A stretch of DNA of 64,000 nt from Prosthecobacter sp. (GCA_017853885.1 JAFMIR010000011.1:45583-109582); one strand, 5' to 3'; shown: positions 34,507-44,826, numbered from the stretch's first letter. Translations and numbers: made by a program. The notes: generated by a model from the sequence alone, not told the origin.

Positions 34507-35147
34507 TCCAGCTTGAACACATTACTTGGAGTGCCGATGGACGCGTCATCCTTGACGACCTGATGCTCACCATAGCCTCAGGCACTTATGCTGTTCTTAT
34601 GGGCAGCACCGGATGCGGGAAGACCACGCTGCTCGAAGTTCTCTGTGGTCTTCGCCGACCTCAAAAAGGACGCGTTCTCATTGATGGCTGTGATGTCACC
34701 TCTCTGGAACCTCGTGAGCGTGGCATCGGTTATGTGCCGCAGGATCTCGCGTTGTTTCCCACGCTGAAGGTCTATGATCAAATCGCCTTCGCCTTGAAGC
34801 TCCGCGGTCTGACCGCTGCCGCCCGCGTCCGCGAACTCGCCGACGAACTCGTCATCTCCCACCTGCTCGATCGCCAGACCGAGACGCTCTCGGGTGGTGA
34901 AAAGCAGCGTGTCGCCATTGCTCGTGCCCTCGCCGCCAGTCCAAAGTTCCTTCTGCTTGACGAACCGCTCTCCGCTCTCGACGAAGCGATGCGCGGCGAG
35001 GCAGCAGCCATGCTCCAACGCATCCAGCAGCAGCATCAACTCACCGTCCTTCATGTGACCCACTCTCAAGCCGAGGCCACTCAGCTTGCCGATCTACAGT
35101 TGAGATTCGAGCGTGGGCGTGTCGAGCCTGTATTCCGGCCATTTTAG
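34503..35147 (+). CDS. ABC ATP-binding protein, molybdate/tungstate type
   Basis: A 214-residue ATPase with Walker A MGSTGCGKTTLLE, signature [15 protein letters not shown], and Walker B FLLLDEPLSALDE. It lacks the C-terminal TOBE/MOP domain of long ModC proteins, so it is the short form. It is coupled to the permease by an ATGA overlap. The substrate is inferred only from the permease. Confidence 0.9.
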   Translation: MIQLEHITWSADGRVILDDLMLTIASGTYAVLMGSTGCGKTTLLEVLCGLRRPQKGRVLIDGCDVTSLEPRERGIGYVPQDLALFPTLKVYDQIAFALKLRGLTAAARVRELADELVISHLLDRQTETLSGGEKQRVAIARALAASPKFLLLDEPLSALDEAMRGEAAAMLQRIQQQHQLTVLHVTHSQAEATQLADLQLRFERGRVEPVFRPF

Positions 35148-35272
35148 GCAGGTTTTCGTCGATCATCTCGTGACAATGAGCGCACGCTTTGCCCTGAAAC
35201 GAGGCGCAACGGCAAGGCATTCACCGTCTTGCTTGGCAAATTCCACCGAGCAGCCTATACCTCGCGACTTGC

Positions 35273-36139
35273 ATGAACATCCCTCCGCCTGATCTGCCGC
35301 CTCCGGAAAACCTACCGCCTTCAAGCGGGTTGCCGCCACCGAATCTTCCGCCGCCCGCGGACCAGGACAATCAGCGCGTCATCTCGCAATTGGAGCGTGC
35401 TCCGCTAGAGACCCATACGGCTACAAAGGTTGCCAAGGAGATCGAAGAGGCGATCGCCGAGCGTCCTTTGCTTACTGCCGCCGCTCTGCTGGAAGACGCT
35501 AAGTGCTATCCATGGCGGCGTGGCCTTGATCACTTGCTGCGTGTCGGATCACTGCTCGTCTTGGCGTTTGCCATTGGAGCGAAACTGCCGCTGGCGGGAA
35601 TCGTTCTGACAATCATTGCCGCGATTTACTTGGGCGATTTCCTTTACCGGGTGGTGCATTCGACGCTGGCAGGTTCGGATGTCCCACCGGATTGGCCAAA
35701 GTTGAACGAGCCGGTGGAGGAGCTCATCAAGCCGGGGGTGCGCATTGTCTCCGCTTTTCTCGTAGGACATGGAGCGTGGCTCTTTGTTTGGTTGAACACG
35801 GCCTCGCATGTGGGCATGAATCCCGTGGCACAGTGGACGAGCTATCTCGTGGCGGCAGCCTATTTCCCCTTCGCGATGATGATGATTGTATTCCAAGAGC
35901 GCTTCGCAGCCTGTGCTCCTTCAGTTTTGATTCCTGCTATGCTGCGCTGCATGCCTGTAGCTAAAGTTTTGCTGGGTCTATCCATGATGGTTTTTGTGAT
36001 CATCAATGGGCTGAGGCTTCTTCCTTTTGTGGGGGATTTGCTGGCCGCAGCCGCCGGGCTTGTGTTTTTCATCATGCTGGGTCGCATGGTGGGCATGATC
36101 GCCGCGCAGCATCGCCAGGCGCTCGCTGAGTTGCAGTGA
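35273..36139 (+). CDS. Integral membrane protein with Pro-rich N-terminus
   Basis: A 288-residue protein. The first ~32 residues are a proline-rich repeat (units like DLPPP, NLPPP), then a short charged helix region, and from residue ~90 about six membrane segments in pairs (for example HLLRVGSLLVLAFAIGAKL and LAAAAGLVFFIMLGRMVGM). It resembles DUF4013-type PVC proteins in layout, but I cannot name the family. No enzymatic motif is visible. It converges with gpsA with one base between stops. Confidence 0.72.
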   Translation: MNIPPPDLPPPENLPPSSGLPPPNLPPPADQDNQRVISQLERAPLETHTATKVAKEIEEAIAERPLLTAAALLEDAKCYPWRRGLDHLLRVGSLLVLAFAIGAKLPLAGIVLTIIAAIYLGDFLYRVVHSTLAGSDVPPDWPKLNEPVEELIKPGVRIVSAFLVGHGAWLFVWLNTASHVGMNPVAQWTSYLVAAAYFPFAMMMIVFQERFAACAPSVLIPAMLRCMPVAKVLLGLSMMVFVIINGLRLLPFVGDLLAAAAGLVFFIMLGRMVGMIAAQHRQALAELQ

Positions 36140-36140
36140 T

Positions 36141-37154
36141 TCAATCCATTTCCGGGCGTGGATCCCGCGAAAGCAGCGCTTTCATGCCTTCATGGGCAGA
36201 TTTGCCACCATGGAGGACAGAGTGGATCTCATCAAGCAACGGGGTTCGTACACCGCGGGCTCTCGCAGCCTGATAAAGACTGACGGTGTTCATGACACCT
36301 TCCGCAATCATCCGAGTGCTCGAGAGAATTTGCTCTAATGGCTGCCCTTGACCTAGTAGCAAACCCACACGGTGATTCCGACTATGAGCCGAATAGCACG
36401 TTGCGACGAGATCGCCGACACCGCTGAGGCCGTAGAAGGTTTCGGCACGTCCGCCCATAGCCACGCCGAGGCGCACCATCTCCGCAAGAGATCGCGTGAC
36501 GAGGGCTGCGATAGCATTGTCTCCCAGCTTGAGACCTAGGGCAATACCAGCGGCGATGGCATAAGGATTCTTCATTGCTCCAGCCCACTCGGCTCCGGTG
36601 ATGTCATCGGTTGTGTAGCAGCGGAAAAAGGGCAGCGTGAAGCAGTTCTGAACTGCCTTGGCTGTTTCCTCATCTTCACAAGCCACGACAGCAGCTGTGG
36701 CGAGCTGCGCAGCCACTTCCTCCGCATGATTCGGCCCTGTGAGCACGGCGATGGTGCTGTGTGGCAGGGATTCAGCAAGGATTTCACTCATACGACGGCC
36801 GGTGTGCATTTCGATGCCTTTTGCGCACGAAACGACAACGCTGCTCTTGGCTGCAGGACTGCCCGCTATGAGTCGAGCAGACTCTTGGATGCCTTTGGAT
36901 GGCACGACAAAGACGATCATGTCCGTGGGCTTCAAATCGGCTACGTCGCACACCACCTCGACATTCGCGGGCAGTTCCAGATTCCGCAGATAGCGTGGGT
37001 TTTTCCGCGTGGCGGCGATCTCGCTCATCAAGGCCGCATCCCGGCCCCAGAACTGTACACTCATCCCACGCCAAGCGAGCGCAGAGGCCAGAGCGGTGCC
37101 CCAACTGCCCGCGCCAATCACGGCAGCTCCATGCATGCAGGGGAAGGCACTCAT
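36141..37154 (-). CDS. gpsA: NAD(P)-dependent glycerol-3-phosphate dehydrogenase
   Basis: A 337-residue enzyme that makes sn-glycerol 3-phosphate from dihydroxyacetone phosphate for phospholipids. The cofactor loop is VIGAGSWGTALA, the catalytic Lys is in GAMKNPYAIAAG, and FYGLSGVGDLVATCYS and SRNHRVGLLLGQG are family blocks. ATG 37154 overlaps the stop of plsY by four bases, so the two are coupled; together they make and acylate glycerol 3-phosphate. The frame is open to 37283 only as a plsY shadow. Confidence 0.95.
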   Translation of the reverse strand: MSAFPCMHGAAVIGAGSWGTALASALAWRGMSVQFWGRDAALMSEIAATRKNPRYLRNLELPANVEVVCDVADLKPTDMIVFVVPSKGIQESARLIAGSPAAKSSVVVSCAKGIEMHTGRRMSEILAESLPHSTIAVLTGPNHAEEVAAQLATAAVVACEDEETAKAVQNCFTLPFFRCYTTDDITGAEWAGAMKNPYAIAAGIALGLKLGDNAIAALVTRSLAEMVRLGVAMGGRAETFYGLSGVGDLVATCYSAHSRNHRVGLLLGQGQPLEQILSSTRMIAEGVMNTVSLYQAARARGVRTPLLDEIHSVLHGGKSAHEGMKALLSRDPRPEMD

Positions 37155-37801
37155 GGGGTGGGTATTTTTTTGGCTCCCGCACGGTTTTCCGTGCCTGCCA
37201 ACAGGCGCTGGATGTTGGCACGGTGTTTCCAGATGGCCAGCAACATGACAACGATGCCAAAGGTGAGCATCACCGCGTCCCATCGATCTTCACGCCACAT
37301 GACGAAAGCCATCGAGCTGGGGACACTGACCGCAGCGGCGATGGAGGCCAGAGACACATATTTGGAGGCAAAAAACACCACCAGCCAAGCTGCCCAGCCA
37401 CCGAAGAAACCTGCCAGTGACATGCCCATAAGCACACCGGCCGTCGTTGCAATGCCTTTGCCACCTTTAAATGAAAGCCAGAAGGTGTACATATGCCCGA
37501 GAACCGCAGAAAAGCCACCGACGACCTTCGCGGTGGAAATCAGTTCGATGTTTGCGCCGGCCGCTTTCATCCAACTCGCCGCGAGAAACACGGGCAACCA
37601 ACCTTTCATCATGTCGAGAAGGAAAACAGGAATGCCGATGGGTTTACCCAGAACTCGGACAACGTTTGTGGCTCCAATGTTGCCGCTGCCGTGCTGGCGG
37701 ATATCGATCCCTCGCAGTCTGCCCGCCCAGTAACCGAACGGCAGTGAGCCGCACAGGTAGCCGCAAGCGGCGCTGGCGAATAGGGCGGTGGTGGGAGTCA
37801 T
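37151..37801 (-). CDS. plsY: Glycerol-3-phosphate acyltransferase PlsY
   Basis: About 216 residues with five membrane segments. The three family motifs are visible: HGSGNIGATNVVRVLG, SFKGGKGIATTAGVLMG and WKHRANIQRLL. It transfers an acyl chain from acyl phosphate to glycerol 3-phosphate in the inner membrane. ATG 37801 or 37810 may be used. It starts the plsY-gpsA unit. Confidence 0.95.
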   Translation of the reverse strand: MTPTTALFASAACGYLCGSLPFGYWAGRLRGIDIRQHGSGNIGATNVVRVLGKPIGIPVFLLDMMKGWLPVFLAASWMKAAGANIELISTAKVVGGFSAVLGHMYTFWLSFKGGKGIATTAGVLMGMSLAGFFGGWAAWLVVFFASKYVSLASIAAAVSVPSSMAFVMWREDRWDAVMLTFGIVVMLLAIWKHRANIQRLLAGTENRAGAKKIPTP

Positions 37802-37858
37802 GAACAGCATGTCTTAAAGACTCGCGGCGGCGTGCCAAGCTCAAAATGCGCCATCGTT

Positions 37859-38926
37859 TCATTCCACTGGCGGTGGTGGCACGGGCGACCAGCGGTAAAT
37901 GCCATCCATCCACGCTGCCTGCGTGACAGCGGTGGCGGGGCGTGACACATCCACCCACAGCCCACCTCCTTCACGTCGCAACATGACGCGGACATTTTTC
38001 GGAGACTCTGGAGACTCAGCCTCTGGCGGTCGAGTGGTGATCTCCGCATAGCGTTTACCACCTTTCTGCCTCAGCGCCGAGTTCGGAATTTCGATATTCA
38101 GATCTGACCCCTGAGCCTCGTTGCCGCGCGTACAGCTGAGGCTTACGCGGAGGCGGCCGTCCTTTGCCGTTCGGATGCTCACGTGGCCGCCAAACCCGTC
38201 ATCATATTCGCCATCCCAACCGCCATCGTTTTTCACATCGACTCGCTGTTCATTAAACGAGTAGGCTAACATCGTCGCTTGGGCCAACTTGATCCAGTGC
38301 TCGCCATCCTTCTCCGGTGGAATGGTGGTCGTAGGCTTTTCAAGCAGGCCGGGCTTGGTCTCAGTGGTAGGAGGGGTGGGTGGAATGTAAGCGTTTTTCA
38401 TCCACAGCTCGCGCAGTTTCGGCCAGCGCAGCTTCCAGTCTTGGACCAGCGCTTTGTCATCGGTTCGGCCGTCGCGCAGGGTGTTCTTCCAAGCGCTCTC
38501 CAACCTAGTATTTGCTGTCTGGAATTCTTTTTTCGCCAATTGAAGCCACTTTTCCTCGCTGATTCGGCGGAACTCGCCGCGGATACCCGGATCAGGCTGG
38601 TCTGGCTTTTCCGTGCGGAAGAATACAACCATCTTGGTGTCCGTCACCTTGGCGGTGAAAAAAGGTCCACGATCTTGTGTCTCGTCCTCCACAGCGGCTG
38701 CAAAAAGTAGACCGCTCTCGCGTTTTTCACCTTGCCCGGCCCAGACCATCGTTGAGCCCGGATCCCAGTTCCACCGCACCAGCAGCTCTACCCGTTTCGA
38801 ATCGGTTTCTGTGAGAGTCAGGTGGCGCCCGCCAGCCTCGTCGTGGTATCGGGTGACTCTCGTGGCCGCAGCCAGCGGCATGGCGAAACACAGAAAAAGG
38901 GCGAAAAGCTGGATGAGACAAGGCAT
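37859..38926 (-). CDS. Secreted protein of unknown function
   Basis: A 355-residue protein beginning with a signal peptide ([21 protein letters not shown]). The mature part has two beta-rich segments separated by a linker ([12 protein letters not shown], near residue 190) and a second half with [17 protein letters not shown]. There are no catalytic motifs that I recognise; it may bind a wall or matrix polymer. ATG 38926 is used because the open frame beyond it is the shadow of carA. It diverges from carA with 102 bases between starts. Confidence 0.72.
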   Translation of the reverse strand: MPCLIQLFALFLCFAMPLAAATRVTRYHDEAGGRHLTLTETDSKRVELLVRWNWDPGSTMVWAGQGEKRESGLLFAAAVEDETQDRGPFFTAKVTDTKMVVFFRTEKPDQPDPGIRGEFRRISEEKWLQLAKKEFQTANTRLESAWKNTLRDGRTDDKALVQDWKLRWPKLRELWMKNAYIPPTPPTTETKPGLLEKPTTTIPPEKDGEHWIKLAQATMLAYSFNEQRVDVKNDGGWDGEYDDGFGGHVSIRTAKDGRLRVSLSCTRGNEAQGSDLNIEIPNSALRQKGGKRYAEITTRPPEAESPESPKNVRVMLRREGGGLWVDVSRPATAVTQAAWMDGIYRWSPVPPPPVE

Positions 38927-39028
38927 CTTCCATACAGACGCACGGACGGATTGAAACTTGGGGCTGATCTTCTTCAAAATTGCACTTGGAACCTCCGCTG
39001 TCCTGTCTATCGCACAAGCAGCACTTTG

Positions 39029-40195
39029 ATGAAAAAAGCCCTCCTCGCCCTCGAAGATGGCCGGGTGTTTGAAGGCACGGCGTTTGGCGCCGAAGCCACG
39101 CACACCGGCGAAATTTGTTTTAACACTTCCATGACCGGCTATCAGGAGGTGCTCACCGATCCTTCTTATCGCGGTCAGATTGTCACGATGACCTACACGC
39201 AGATCGGGAACTACGGCGTGAATCCGCTCGACTTCGAAAGTGAGCGTCCGCATGTGCGCGGCTTTGTTATCGAGGAGCTTTGCTCGGTGCCCAGTAACTG
39301 GCGTAGCACTCAGGATCTCAGCTCGTGGCTCAAGGAATGGAACATCCCCGGCATTCAGGGTATTGATACACGCGCACTGACGAAGCATCTCCGAACCCGC
39401 GGCGCCATGCGAGCCGTCATCACCAGCGAGGTGCTGAGCGCGGACGAGGCTGTGAAGCTCGCTGCCGGCAGCGCTCCAATGCAGGGCAGCGACTTCGTGA
39501 AGGAGGTCACAACCTGCAAAGCCTACGTCTGGGATTCTGAGGACACTGAAAGTCGTGAGTGGGATATCCCCAGCCCGTCCCAGAATCGTGAAGGCGGCCC
39601 CACTGGTGCCTTTCACAACCTTCCTCCAGTCAGGCATCACATTGTAGCCTATGACTTCGGCGTGAAGAGAAACATCCTGCGCCGCCTGCGCCAGGCGGGC
39701 TTCCGTGTCGATGTAGTTCCCGCCACCACCAGTGCCACAGACGTGCTCGCAAAGAATCCGGATGGCATCTTTCTCTCCAACGGCCCCGGCGATCCCGCCG
39801 CACTCGACTACATCCACAGGGAGGTGAAGCAGTTGATTGGAGTGAAGCCCATTTTTGCCATCTGTCTGGGACATCAGATCCTCGGACATGCCTACGGAGG
39901 CAAGACCTTCAAGCTCAAGTTCGGCCATCGCGGCGGCAACCAGCCCGTCAAAGACTTGCGCAACGGCCAAGTGGCCATCACCAGCCAGAATCACGGTTTT
40001 GCGATCGATCCATCTAGCCTTCCTGGCAATGTTGAGGTCACCCACATCAACCTCAATGATGGTACCGTCGAAGGCATGCGCCACCGAGAGGCCCCTGTGC
40101 TGAGCGTTCAATATCACCCGGAGGCCGCCCCCGGCCCGAACGACGCGAAATACTTCTTCTCCGAGTTCGCCGCGATGATCGACAAAGGCAGCTAA
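39029..40195 (+). CDS. carA: Carbamoyl-phosphate synthase small (glutaminase) subunit
   Basis: A 388-residue glutamine amidotransferase subunit supplying ammonia to CarB for arginine and pyrimidine synthesis. The N-terminal domain has [15 protein letters not shown], and the class I glutaminase part has [18 protein letters not shown] with the catalytic Cys, and [10 protein letters not shown] with the His-Glu pair. A ~25-residue insert, with [11 protein letters not shown], precedes the linker strand [10 protein letters not shown]. carB is not in the window, so the two are not adjacent. Confidence 0.95.
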   Translation: MKKALLALEDGRVFEGTAFGAEATHTGEICFNTSMTGYQEVLTDPSYRGQIVTMTYTQIGNYGVNPLDFESERPHVRGFVIEELCSVPSNWRSTQDLSSWLKEWNIPGIQGIDTRALTKHLRTRGAMRAVITSEVLSADEAVKLAAGSAPMQGSDFVKEVTTCKAYVWDSEDTESREWDIPSPSQNREGGPTGAFHNLPPVRHHIVAYDFGVKRNILRRLRQAGFRVDVVPATTSATDVLAKNPDGIFLSNGPGDPAALDYIHREVKQLIGVKPIFAICLGHQILGHAYGGKTFKLKFGHRGGNQPVKDLRNGQVAITSQNHGFAIDPSSLPGNVEVTHINLNDGTVEGMRHREAPVLSVQYHPEAAPGPNDAKYFFSEFAAMIDKGS

Positions 40196-40213
40196 GCTAC
40201 ATTCTTTATTCAA

Positions 40214-40232
40214 CTTCGTCCTTCGTCATTCC
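40214..40232. repeat. CTTCGTCCTTCGTCATTCC word repeat
   Basis: A short run of CTTCGTC/CTTCGTCATT words lies between carA and the Ntn-hydrolase gene, of the same style as the repeats at 1.58, 4.57 and 5.01 kb. It ends six bases before the next gene's start codon. Confidence 0.35.
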
Positions 40233-40238
40233 AGCCAC

Positions 40239-40841
40239 ATGTCCACCATTGTTGTCACCCAGAAAAACGGTGTCGCCTGTATTGGGGCGGACACATTGAG
40301 CTGCCTCGGCTCCCTGCGGCAAAAGGCTGGGCATGTCGTGAACAAAACGAAGATCACCAAGATTGGCGATACCTTCATCGGCCTGACCGGCACCTCGGCC
40401 AGCCTTGTGGTGCTCAATAGCTACTTCTCCAACCCCGATCGTCCGCGCGATTTTTCTTCATGCGAAATGATTTTCGAGACCTTCCGCCACGCTCACGCTT
40501 GGCTGAAGGCCGAATACTTCATGTCCAGCATGCCCGATAAGGGAGAGGAATACGAGACCACCCAATTTTACGGCCTCGCCGCCAATGCCCATGGCATCTT
40601 CGCGCTCTACTCCTACCGTTCCGCTCAGCAGTTTCACAAGTTTTGGGCTGCTGGTTCTGGCCGAGACTTTGCCCTTGGAGCCATGCAAACTGCCTACGAT
40701 AAAGGCAAGAGCGCTGAGGAAATCGCGCGGGCAGGGCTTGAAGCCGCCGCTGAGTTCGATAGCGCTACCGCAGCTCCTTTTGAGATTCACACGATTCCGA
40801 TGCCGAACATCTCGAAACAAAAAGCAAACAAGAGGAAATAA
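40239..40841 (+). CDS. Proteasome/HslV-like Ntn hydrolase (BPH-like)
   Basis: A 200-residue protein of the proteasome beta fold. Beginning MSTIVVTQKNGVACIGADT, it lines up with HslV so that Ser is residue 1 after Met removal and the acidic residue of GADT is Asp17; Lys37 in KTKITKIGD matches the HslV Lys33. GSGRDFALGAM corresponds to the HslV GSG block. Bacterial proteasome homologues without ATPase partners (BPH) start the same way. No hslU or clp gene is nearby. Nucleophile Ser instead of Thr, and a basic C-terminus (KQKANKRK), are notable. The protease activity is inferred. Confidence 0.72.
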   Translation: MSTIVVTQKNGVACIGADTLSCLGSLRQKAGHVVNKTKITKIGDTFIGLTGTSASLVVLNSYFSNPDRPRDFSSCEMIFETFRHAHAWLKAEYFMSSMPDKGEEYETTQFYGLAANAHGIFALYSYRSAQQFHKFWAAGSGRDFALGAMQTAYDKGKSAEEIARAGLEAAAEFDSATAAPFEIHTIPMPNISKQKANKRK

Positions 40842-40883
40842 ATTTCGGGCACGATCCAATCGGGGGTCTCGTCAAAATGAAGA

Positions 40884-41672
40884 TCAATCGCCGCCTCCAG
40901 CGACTTTGGGAGAGTTGCCGAGGGCTTCTTTAACAATAGCCACAGCGTAATCGCGGTTGAGTTTGGTGATCCAGCGAACGCTGATCTCTTTTGGGCATGC
41001 GGCTTCGCACTCGTACTGATTGGTGCAGTTCCCAAAGCCTTCTTTGTCCATCTGGCGGACCATGCCAAGGGTGCGGCGATCCTTTTCGGGTTTACCTTGG
41101 GGCAGAGTATTGAGTTGGCCGGCTTTGGCGGAAACGAAAAGCATGGCACTGGCATTTTTGCACGCGGCCACGCATGCACCGCAACCGATACATGCAGCTG
41201 CATCCATCGCCGCATCAGCGACTTCTTTGCCGATCGGCAGCGCGTTGGCGTCCTGTGGAGATCCAGTGCGAACTGTGATGAAGCCACCGGCCCGCTGAAT
41301 ACGGTCAAATGCGCTACGATCCACGACGAGGTCCTTGATGACCGGGAATGCCTTGGCACGGAAAGGCTCGATCCAGATCGTATCGCCAGTGCGGAACTTG
41401 CGCATGTGTAGCTGGCAGGTCGTCGTTGCTTTCTCGGGACCGTGCGGCACACCATTGATCTGCATGGAGCACATGCCGCAGATGCCTTCTCGGCAGTCAT
41501 GGTCAAAGGCGACAGGATCTTGGCCTTTTGCAATGAGGCGCTCGTTGACGATGTCCATCATTTCGAGGAACGAGGCATGATCTGGAATATCCGGGGCTTC
41601 AATGTCCTGGAAATGACCGGGTTGGCCTGCGTTTTGACGCCAGACTTTGAGGTGAAGGTTGAGTTGCGACAT
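40884..41672 (-). CDS. sdhB: Succinate dehydrogenase/fumarate reductase iron-sulfur subunit
   Basis: A 262-residue SdhB/FrdB with a plant-type 2Fe-2S site ([14 protein letters not shown], then STTCQLH-like [10 protein letters not shown]) and dicluster motifs [14 protein letters not shown] and [15 protein letters not shown]. It passes electrons from SdhA to the membrane subunit. It is the last gene of the sdhC-sdhA-sdhB order, 20 bases after sdhA. Confidence 0.95.
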   Translation of the reverse strand: MSQLNLHLKVWRQNAGQPGHFQDIEAPDIPDHASFLEMMDIVNERLIAKGQDPVAFDHDCREGICGMCSMQINGVPHGPEKATTTCQLHMRKFRTGDTIWIEPFRAKAFPVIKDLVVDRSAFDRIQRAGGFITVRTGSPQDANALPIGKEVADAAMDAAACIGCGACVAACKNASAMLFVSAKAGQLNTLPQGKPEKDRRTLGMVRQMDKEGFGNCTNQYECEAACPKEISVRWITKLNRDYAVAIVKEALGNSPKVAGGGD

Positions 41673-41692
41673 GGGTGCGAAAAGAAAGACGT

Positions 41693-43609
41693 TTACTTGT
41701 AGCTGCGCACAGCCAGATGGACTTCTTCAAAGCTGAGCGGCTCTTTGTTCAGCGTGGGTTTGCCGAGATCGCCTGTGTATTCCCAAGCGGCTGCATAACA
41801 GAAATTTTCGTCGTCGCGTTTGGCCTCGCCATCGGGGTATTGATGCTCCGTGCGGAAGTGGCCGCCGCAGCTTTCTTCGCGGTTTAGGGCGTCGAGGCAA
41901 AGCAACTCGGCGAACTCCATGAAATCAGCCACACGTCCAGCTTTTTCCAGTTCAGGATTGCAGGCATCGCCGCTGCCGGGCACAATTACATTGGTTTTGA
42001 ACTCCTCCCGCAGTTCGGGGATGCGTTTGAGGGCTTCCGTGAGTCCAGCGCGGTCGCGGGCCATGCCGCACTTGTCCCAGACGAGCAGACCGAGTTCGCG
42101 ATGAAAGCTATCGACGCTGCGTTTGCCTTTGCAGGCGAGGAAACCCTTCGTCTGCGCGGTGCAGACTTCGAGGGCCTTCTTGAACTCCGGATGCTCGGCG
42201 GTGACGCTGCCGGGCTTTTGATGCACGAGGTAGTTCGCGATGGTCGTCGGGATGACGAAGTAACCATCAGCGAGGCCCTGCATGAGCGCAGAGGCACCGA
42301 GACGGTTCGCGCCGTGATCGGAGAAGTTCGCCTCGCCGAGCACGTGGAGGCCGGGGAGGTTGCTCATGAGATTGTAGTCCACCCACAGGCCCCCCATTGT
42401 GTAGTGCACGGCCGGGTAGATGCGCATGGGCTGTTTGTAGGCGCTCTCGCCAGTGATGCGCTCATACATGTCGAAAAGATTGCCGTAGCGCTCGGCGATT
42501 GTCTTTGCGCCGAACTGCTGAATCGCTTCTGCAAAATCAAGATACACACCGCGACCGCCCGGGCCCACACCTCGACCGTCATCGCAGGCTTCCTTCGCCG
42601 CGCGGGATGAAATATCGCGCGGAGCCAGGTTGCCAAAGCTCGGATACTTGCGCTCGAGGATGTAGTCGCGATCCGCCTCCGGGATCTGACCGGGCGGCTT
42701 ACCGATGTCCTCTTTCTTCTTCGGCACCCACACGCGGCCGTCGTTGCGGAGCGACTCGGACATGAGTGTGAGCTTGCTCTGATAATCGCCACTGACCGGG
42801 ATGCAGGTCGGGTGAATCTGCGTGTAGCAGGGGTTCGCGAAAAACGCGCCCTTTTTATGCGCCCGCCAAGTGGCGGTCACGTTGCAGCCCATCGCGTTCG
42901 TCGACAAGTAGAAGACATTGCCGTAGCCGCCGGTGCAAAGAAGCACCGCATCGCCCGCGTGAGCCTCGATTTTGCCGGTGACGAGATTGCGCGTGATGAT
43001 GCCCTTCGCGTGGCCATCGACGGTCACTACATCGAGCATTTCCGTGCGCGGATACATCTGCACACCACCCGCGGCGATTTCTTTGTTCAGAGCCGAGTAG
43101 GCGCCGAGAAGCAACTGCTGGCCAGTTTGACCACGTGCATAAAACGTGCGGCTTACTTGAGCGCCACCGAAGGAACGGTTAGCTAGCATTCCTCCATATT
43201 CTCGGGCAAAAGGAACTCCCTGGGCCACACACTGATCGATGATATTCACGCTCACTTCGGCGAGGCGGTGAACATTGGCCTCGCGTGCGCGGAAGTCACC
43301 ACCTTTGACCGTGTCATAAAAAAGACGATGCACGCTATCGCCATCGTTCTGGTAGTTCTTCGCCGCATTGATGCCACCTTGTGCAGCGATGGAGTGTGCG
43401 CGACGGGGGGAATCTTGAAAGCAGAAACACTTCACCTTGTAGCCCAATTCGGAAAGCGTCGCCGCAGCTGAGGAACCCGCTAGGCCACTGCCAACCACAA
43501 GGATGGTAAACTTGCGTTTGTTTTTTGGATTGATGAGCTTCGAGTCCTGCTTGTGCTTGGACCACTTCATGGCCATCGGGCCGGAGGGAATGTGGGAGTC
43601 GAGTGGCAT
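41693..43609 (-). CDS. sdhA: Succinate dehydrogenase/fumarate reductase flavoprotein subunit
   Basis: A 638-residue FAD protein. The cofactor site is [15 protein letters not shown], the flavin-linking His is in [14 protein letters not shown], and [17 protein letters not shown] and [16 protein letters not shown] are active-site blocks. The N-terminus [16 protein letters not shown] matches the LDSxIPxGP start common in the Bacteroidetes-type enzyme, so ATG 43609 is kept. It oxidises succinate (or reduces fumarate) as part of the sdhCAB complex. Confidence 0.96.
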   Translation of the reverse strand: MPLDSHIPSGPMAMKWSKHKQDSKLINPKNKRKFTILVVGSGLAGSSAAATLSELGYKVKCFCFQDSPRRAHSIAAQGGINAAKNYQNDGDSVHRLFYDTVKGGDFRAREANVHRLAEVSVNIIDQCVAQGVPFAREYGGMLANRSFGGAQVSRTFYARGQTGQQLLLGAYSALNKEIAAGGVQMYPRTEMLDVVTVDGHAKGIITRNLVTGKIEAHAGDAVLLCTGGYGNVFYLSTNAMGCNVTATWRAHKKGAFFANPCYTQIHPTCIPVSGDYQSKLTLMSESLRNDGRVWVPKKKEDIGKPPGQIPEADRDYILERKYPSFGNLAPRDISSRAAKEACDDGRGVGPGGRGVYLDFAEAIQQFGAKTIAERYGNLFDMYERITGESAYKQPMRIYPAVHYTMGGLWVDYNLMSNLPGLHVLGEANFSDHGANRLGASALMQGLADGYFVIPTTIANYLVHQKPGSVTAEHPEFKKALEVCTAQTKGFLACKGKRSVDSFHRELGLLVWDKCGMARDRAGLTEALKRIPELREEFKTNVIVPGSGDACNPELEKAGRVADFMEFAELLCLDALNREESCGGHFRTEHQYPDGEAKRDDENFCYAAAWEYTGDLGKPTLNKEPLSFEEVHLAVRSYK

Positions 43610-43657
43610 GGCGAATGAAAGACGGAGAACTAAGGTCGAAGGGCGTAAAATTCAGAA

Positions 43658-44368
43658 TCAGCGGCCGTAACCCAATAGCCAAATGGAGAGGACTATCGCG
43701 GCGTTTCCGACAAAGATGAGACCAGCAAAGGCGTAACCGGCCTTTTTAAAAAGAGGCTCTGACTTATCGGTGCTGATGCCGAGCGTTTGGAAGAGGCTGC
43801 TGAAGCCGTGGCTCAGGTGGCTGCACAACAGCGCCATCGCGATCAGGTAGAAAATGGAAGCAGGCGCCCAAGAGAAGCCATCAACGACCATCTTGTAGAC
43901 GTTATGCACTTTCTCGCCGTGCAGGTCGATCTTATAAGCATCCTTGTCGAAATCGTTGCCGATTCGGACCGTATAGTGCAGCAGGTGGTATATGATGAAG
44001 GCTAGGATCGTCAGGCCGCTCCAGATCATCGTGTGGGAGGACTTGGAGCTCACTTGGGCCTTGTGCTGGCCATATTTATCCGGACGAGCGGCGTTGTTCT
44101 GTTTCGTGAGGGACACGGTAGCAACGATGTGGACCAAAACAGCCAGCAGAAGTCCGACTCGGGCGATCCAGACACCACTTCCGTGCAGAGCAGTTTGCAG
44201 CAGGTGACCATATTCATTGATCGCATCCTGACCGGCGAAAATGAGCAGATTGCCGACCAGATGTCCGAAGACAAATCCGATCAAAATAAGGCCCGTTAGG
44301 GCTACTAAAATCTTCTTGCCTATGGAAGAGGCGTAAAATCGTGAAAAAGAATCAAAAACAGCGCTCAT
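43658..44368 (-). CDS. sdhC: Succinate dehydrogenase cytochrome b subunit
   Basis: A 236-residue membrane anchor with five helices, the single large cytochrome b558 type that carries two hemes and needs no SdhD. Conserved His residues fall in FGHLVGNLLIF, HIVATVSLT, YHLLHYTVRIG and SHLSHGFSSLFQTLG. ATG 44368 (MSAVFDSFSRFYASS) is used rather than the longer frame to 44425. It starts the sdhCAB operon. Confidence 0.93.
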   Translation of the reverse strand: MSAVFDSFSRFYASSIGKKILVALTGLILIGFVFGHLVGNLLIFAGQDAINEYGHLLQTALHGSGVWIARVGLLLAVLVHIVATVSLTKQNNAARPDKYGQHKAQVSSKSSHTMIWSGLTILAFIIYHLLHYTVRIGNDFDKDAYKIDLHGEKVHNVYKMVVDGFSWAPASIFYLIAMALLCSHLSHGFSSLFQTLGISTDKSEPLFKKAGYAFAGLIFVGNAAIVLSIWLLGYGR

Positions 44369-44508
44369 GTGGAGAGGGAAAATCCAAGATGAGCATACGC
44401 TGTGCGGCTGCAACCGAGATTCCAAAATACATAACTTTCAGATGTCTAGCATGTGGCTAGACTCGCACGATTGAATCAAGGATAAAAAGCTAGGGTTACC
44501 CCGGCGAC

Positions 44509-44823
44509 TCACTTCTTATCAAAGAGAGAGGTGATCTGGTAGGTTTTGGATAGGTCTCCGTGCGCTGACATGGCCGTGTCCTTGGTGAAATCCCCTTCCT
44601 TGGAAACGATGGTGATCGTATTCGTGCCTTCTTTTTCTCCTTTGGTGATGTCGATTTTTTCCATGCCGGGCAGTTTGGCAATCAAAGCCGCTGAAATATG
44701 CGCTTCACAGGTGGCACAGACAACGCATGTGATTTGACCTATGTAAGTGTGTTTCGTTTCAGCCGCGAAGATTTGTCCGGCAAGAGAAACGATCAGCACA
44801 AGGATCGCGGAAAAGGGGTTCAT
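44509..44823 (-). CDS. Secreted HMA-like protein with CxxCxxC
   Basis: A 104-residue protein with a signal peptide (MNPFSAILVLIVSLAGQIFAA). The mature part looks like a heavy-metal-associated domain but with three cysteines (Cys33, Cys36, Cys39 in CVVCATC) rather than the usual CxxC pair; EAHISAALIAKLPGMEKIDI then follows the HMA pattern. It may bind copper or another metal in the periplasm. It is directly between the pseudouridine synthase and sdhC, on the same strand, three bases from the former. Function is unproven. Confidence 0.72.
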   Translation of the reverse strand: MNPFSAILVLIVSLAGQIFAAETKHTYIGQITCVVCATCEAHISAALIAKLPGMEKIDITKGEKEGTNTITIVSKEGDFTKDTAMSAHGDLSKTYQITSLFDKK

Positions 44824-44826
44824 GGC

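Noticed and set aside
38927..40213. Minus-strand open frame continuing from the secreted protein across carA.
   Set aside because: It is the shadow of carA; the signal peptide at 38926 marks the real start.
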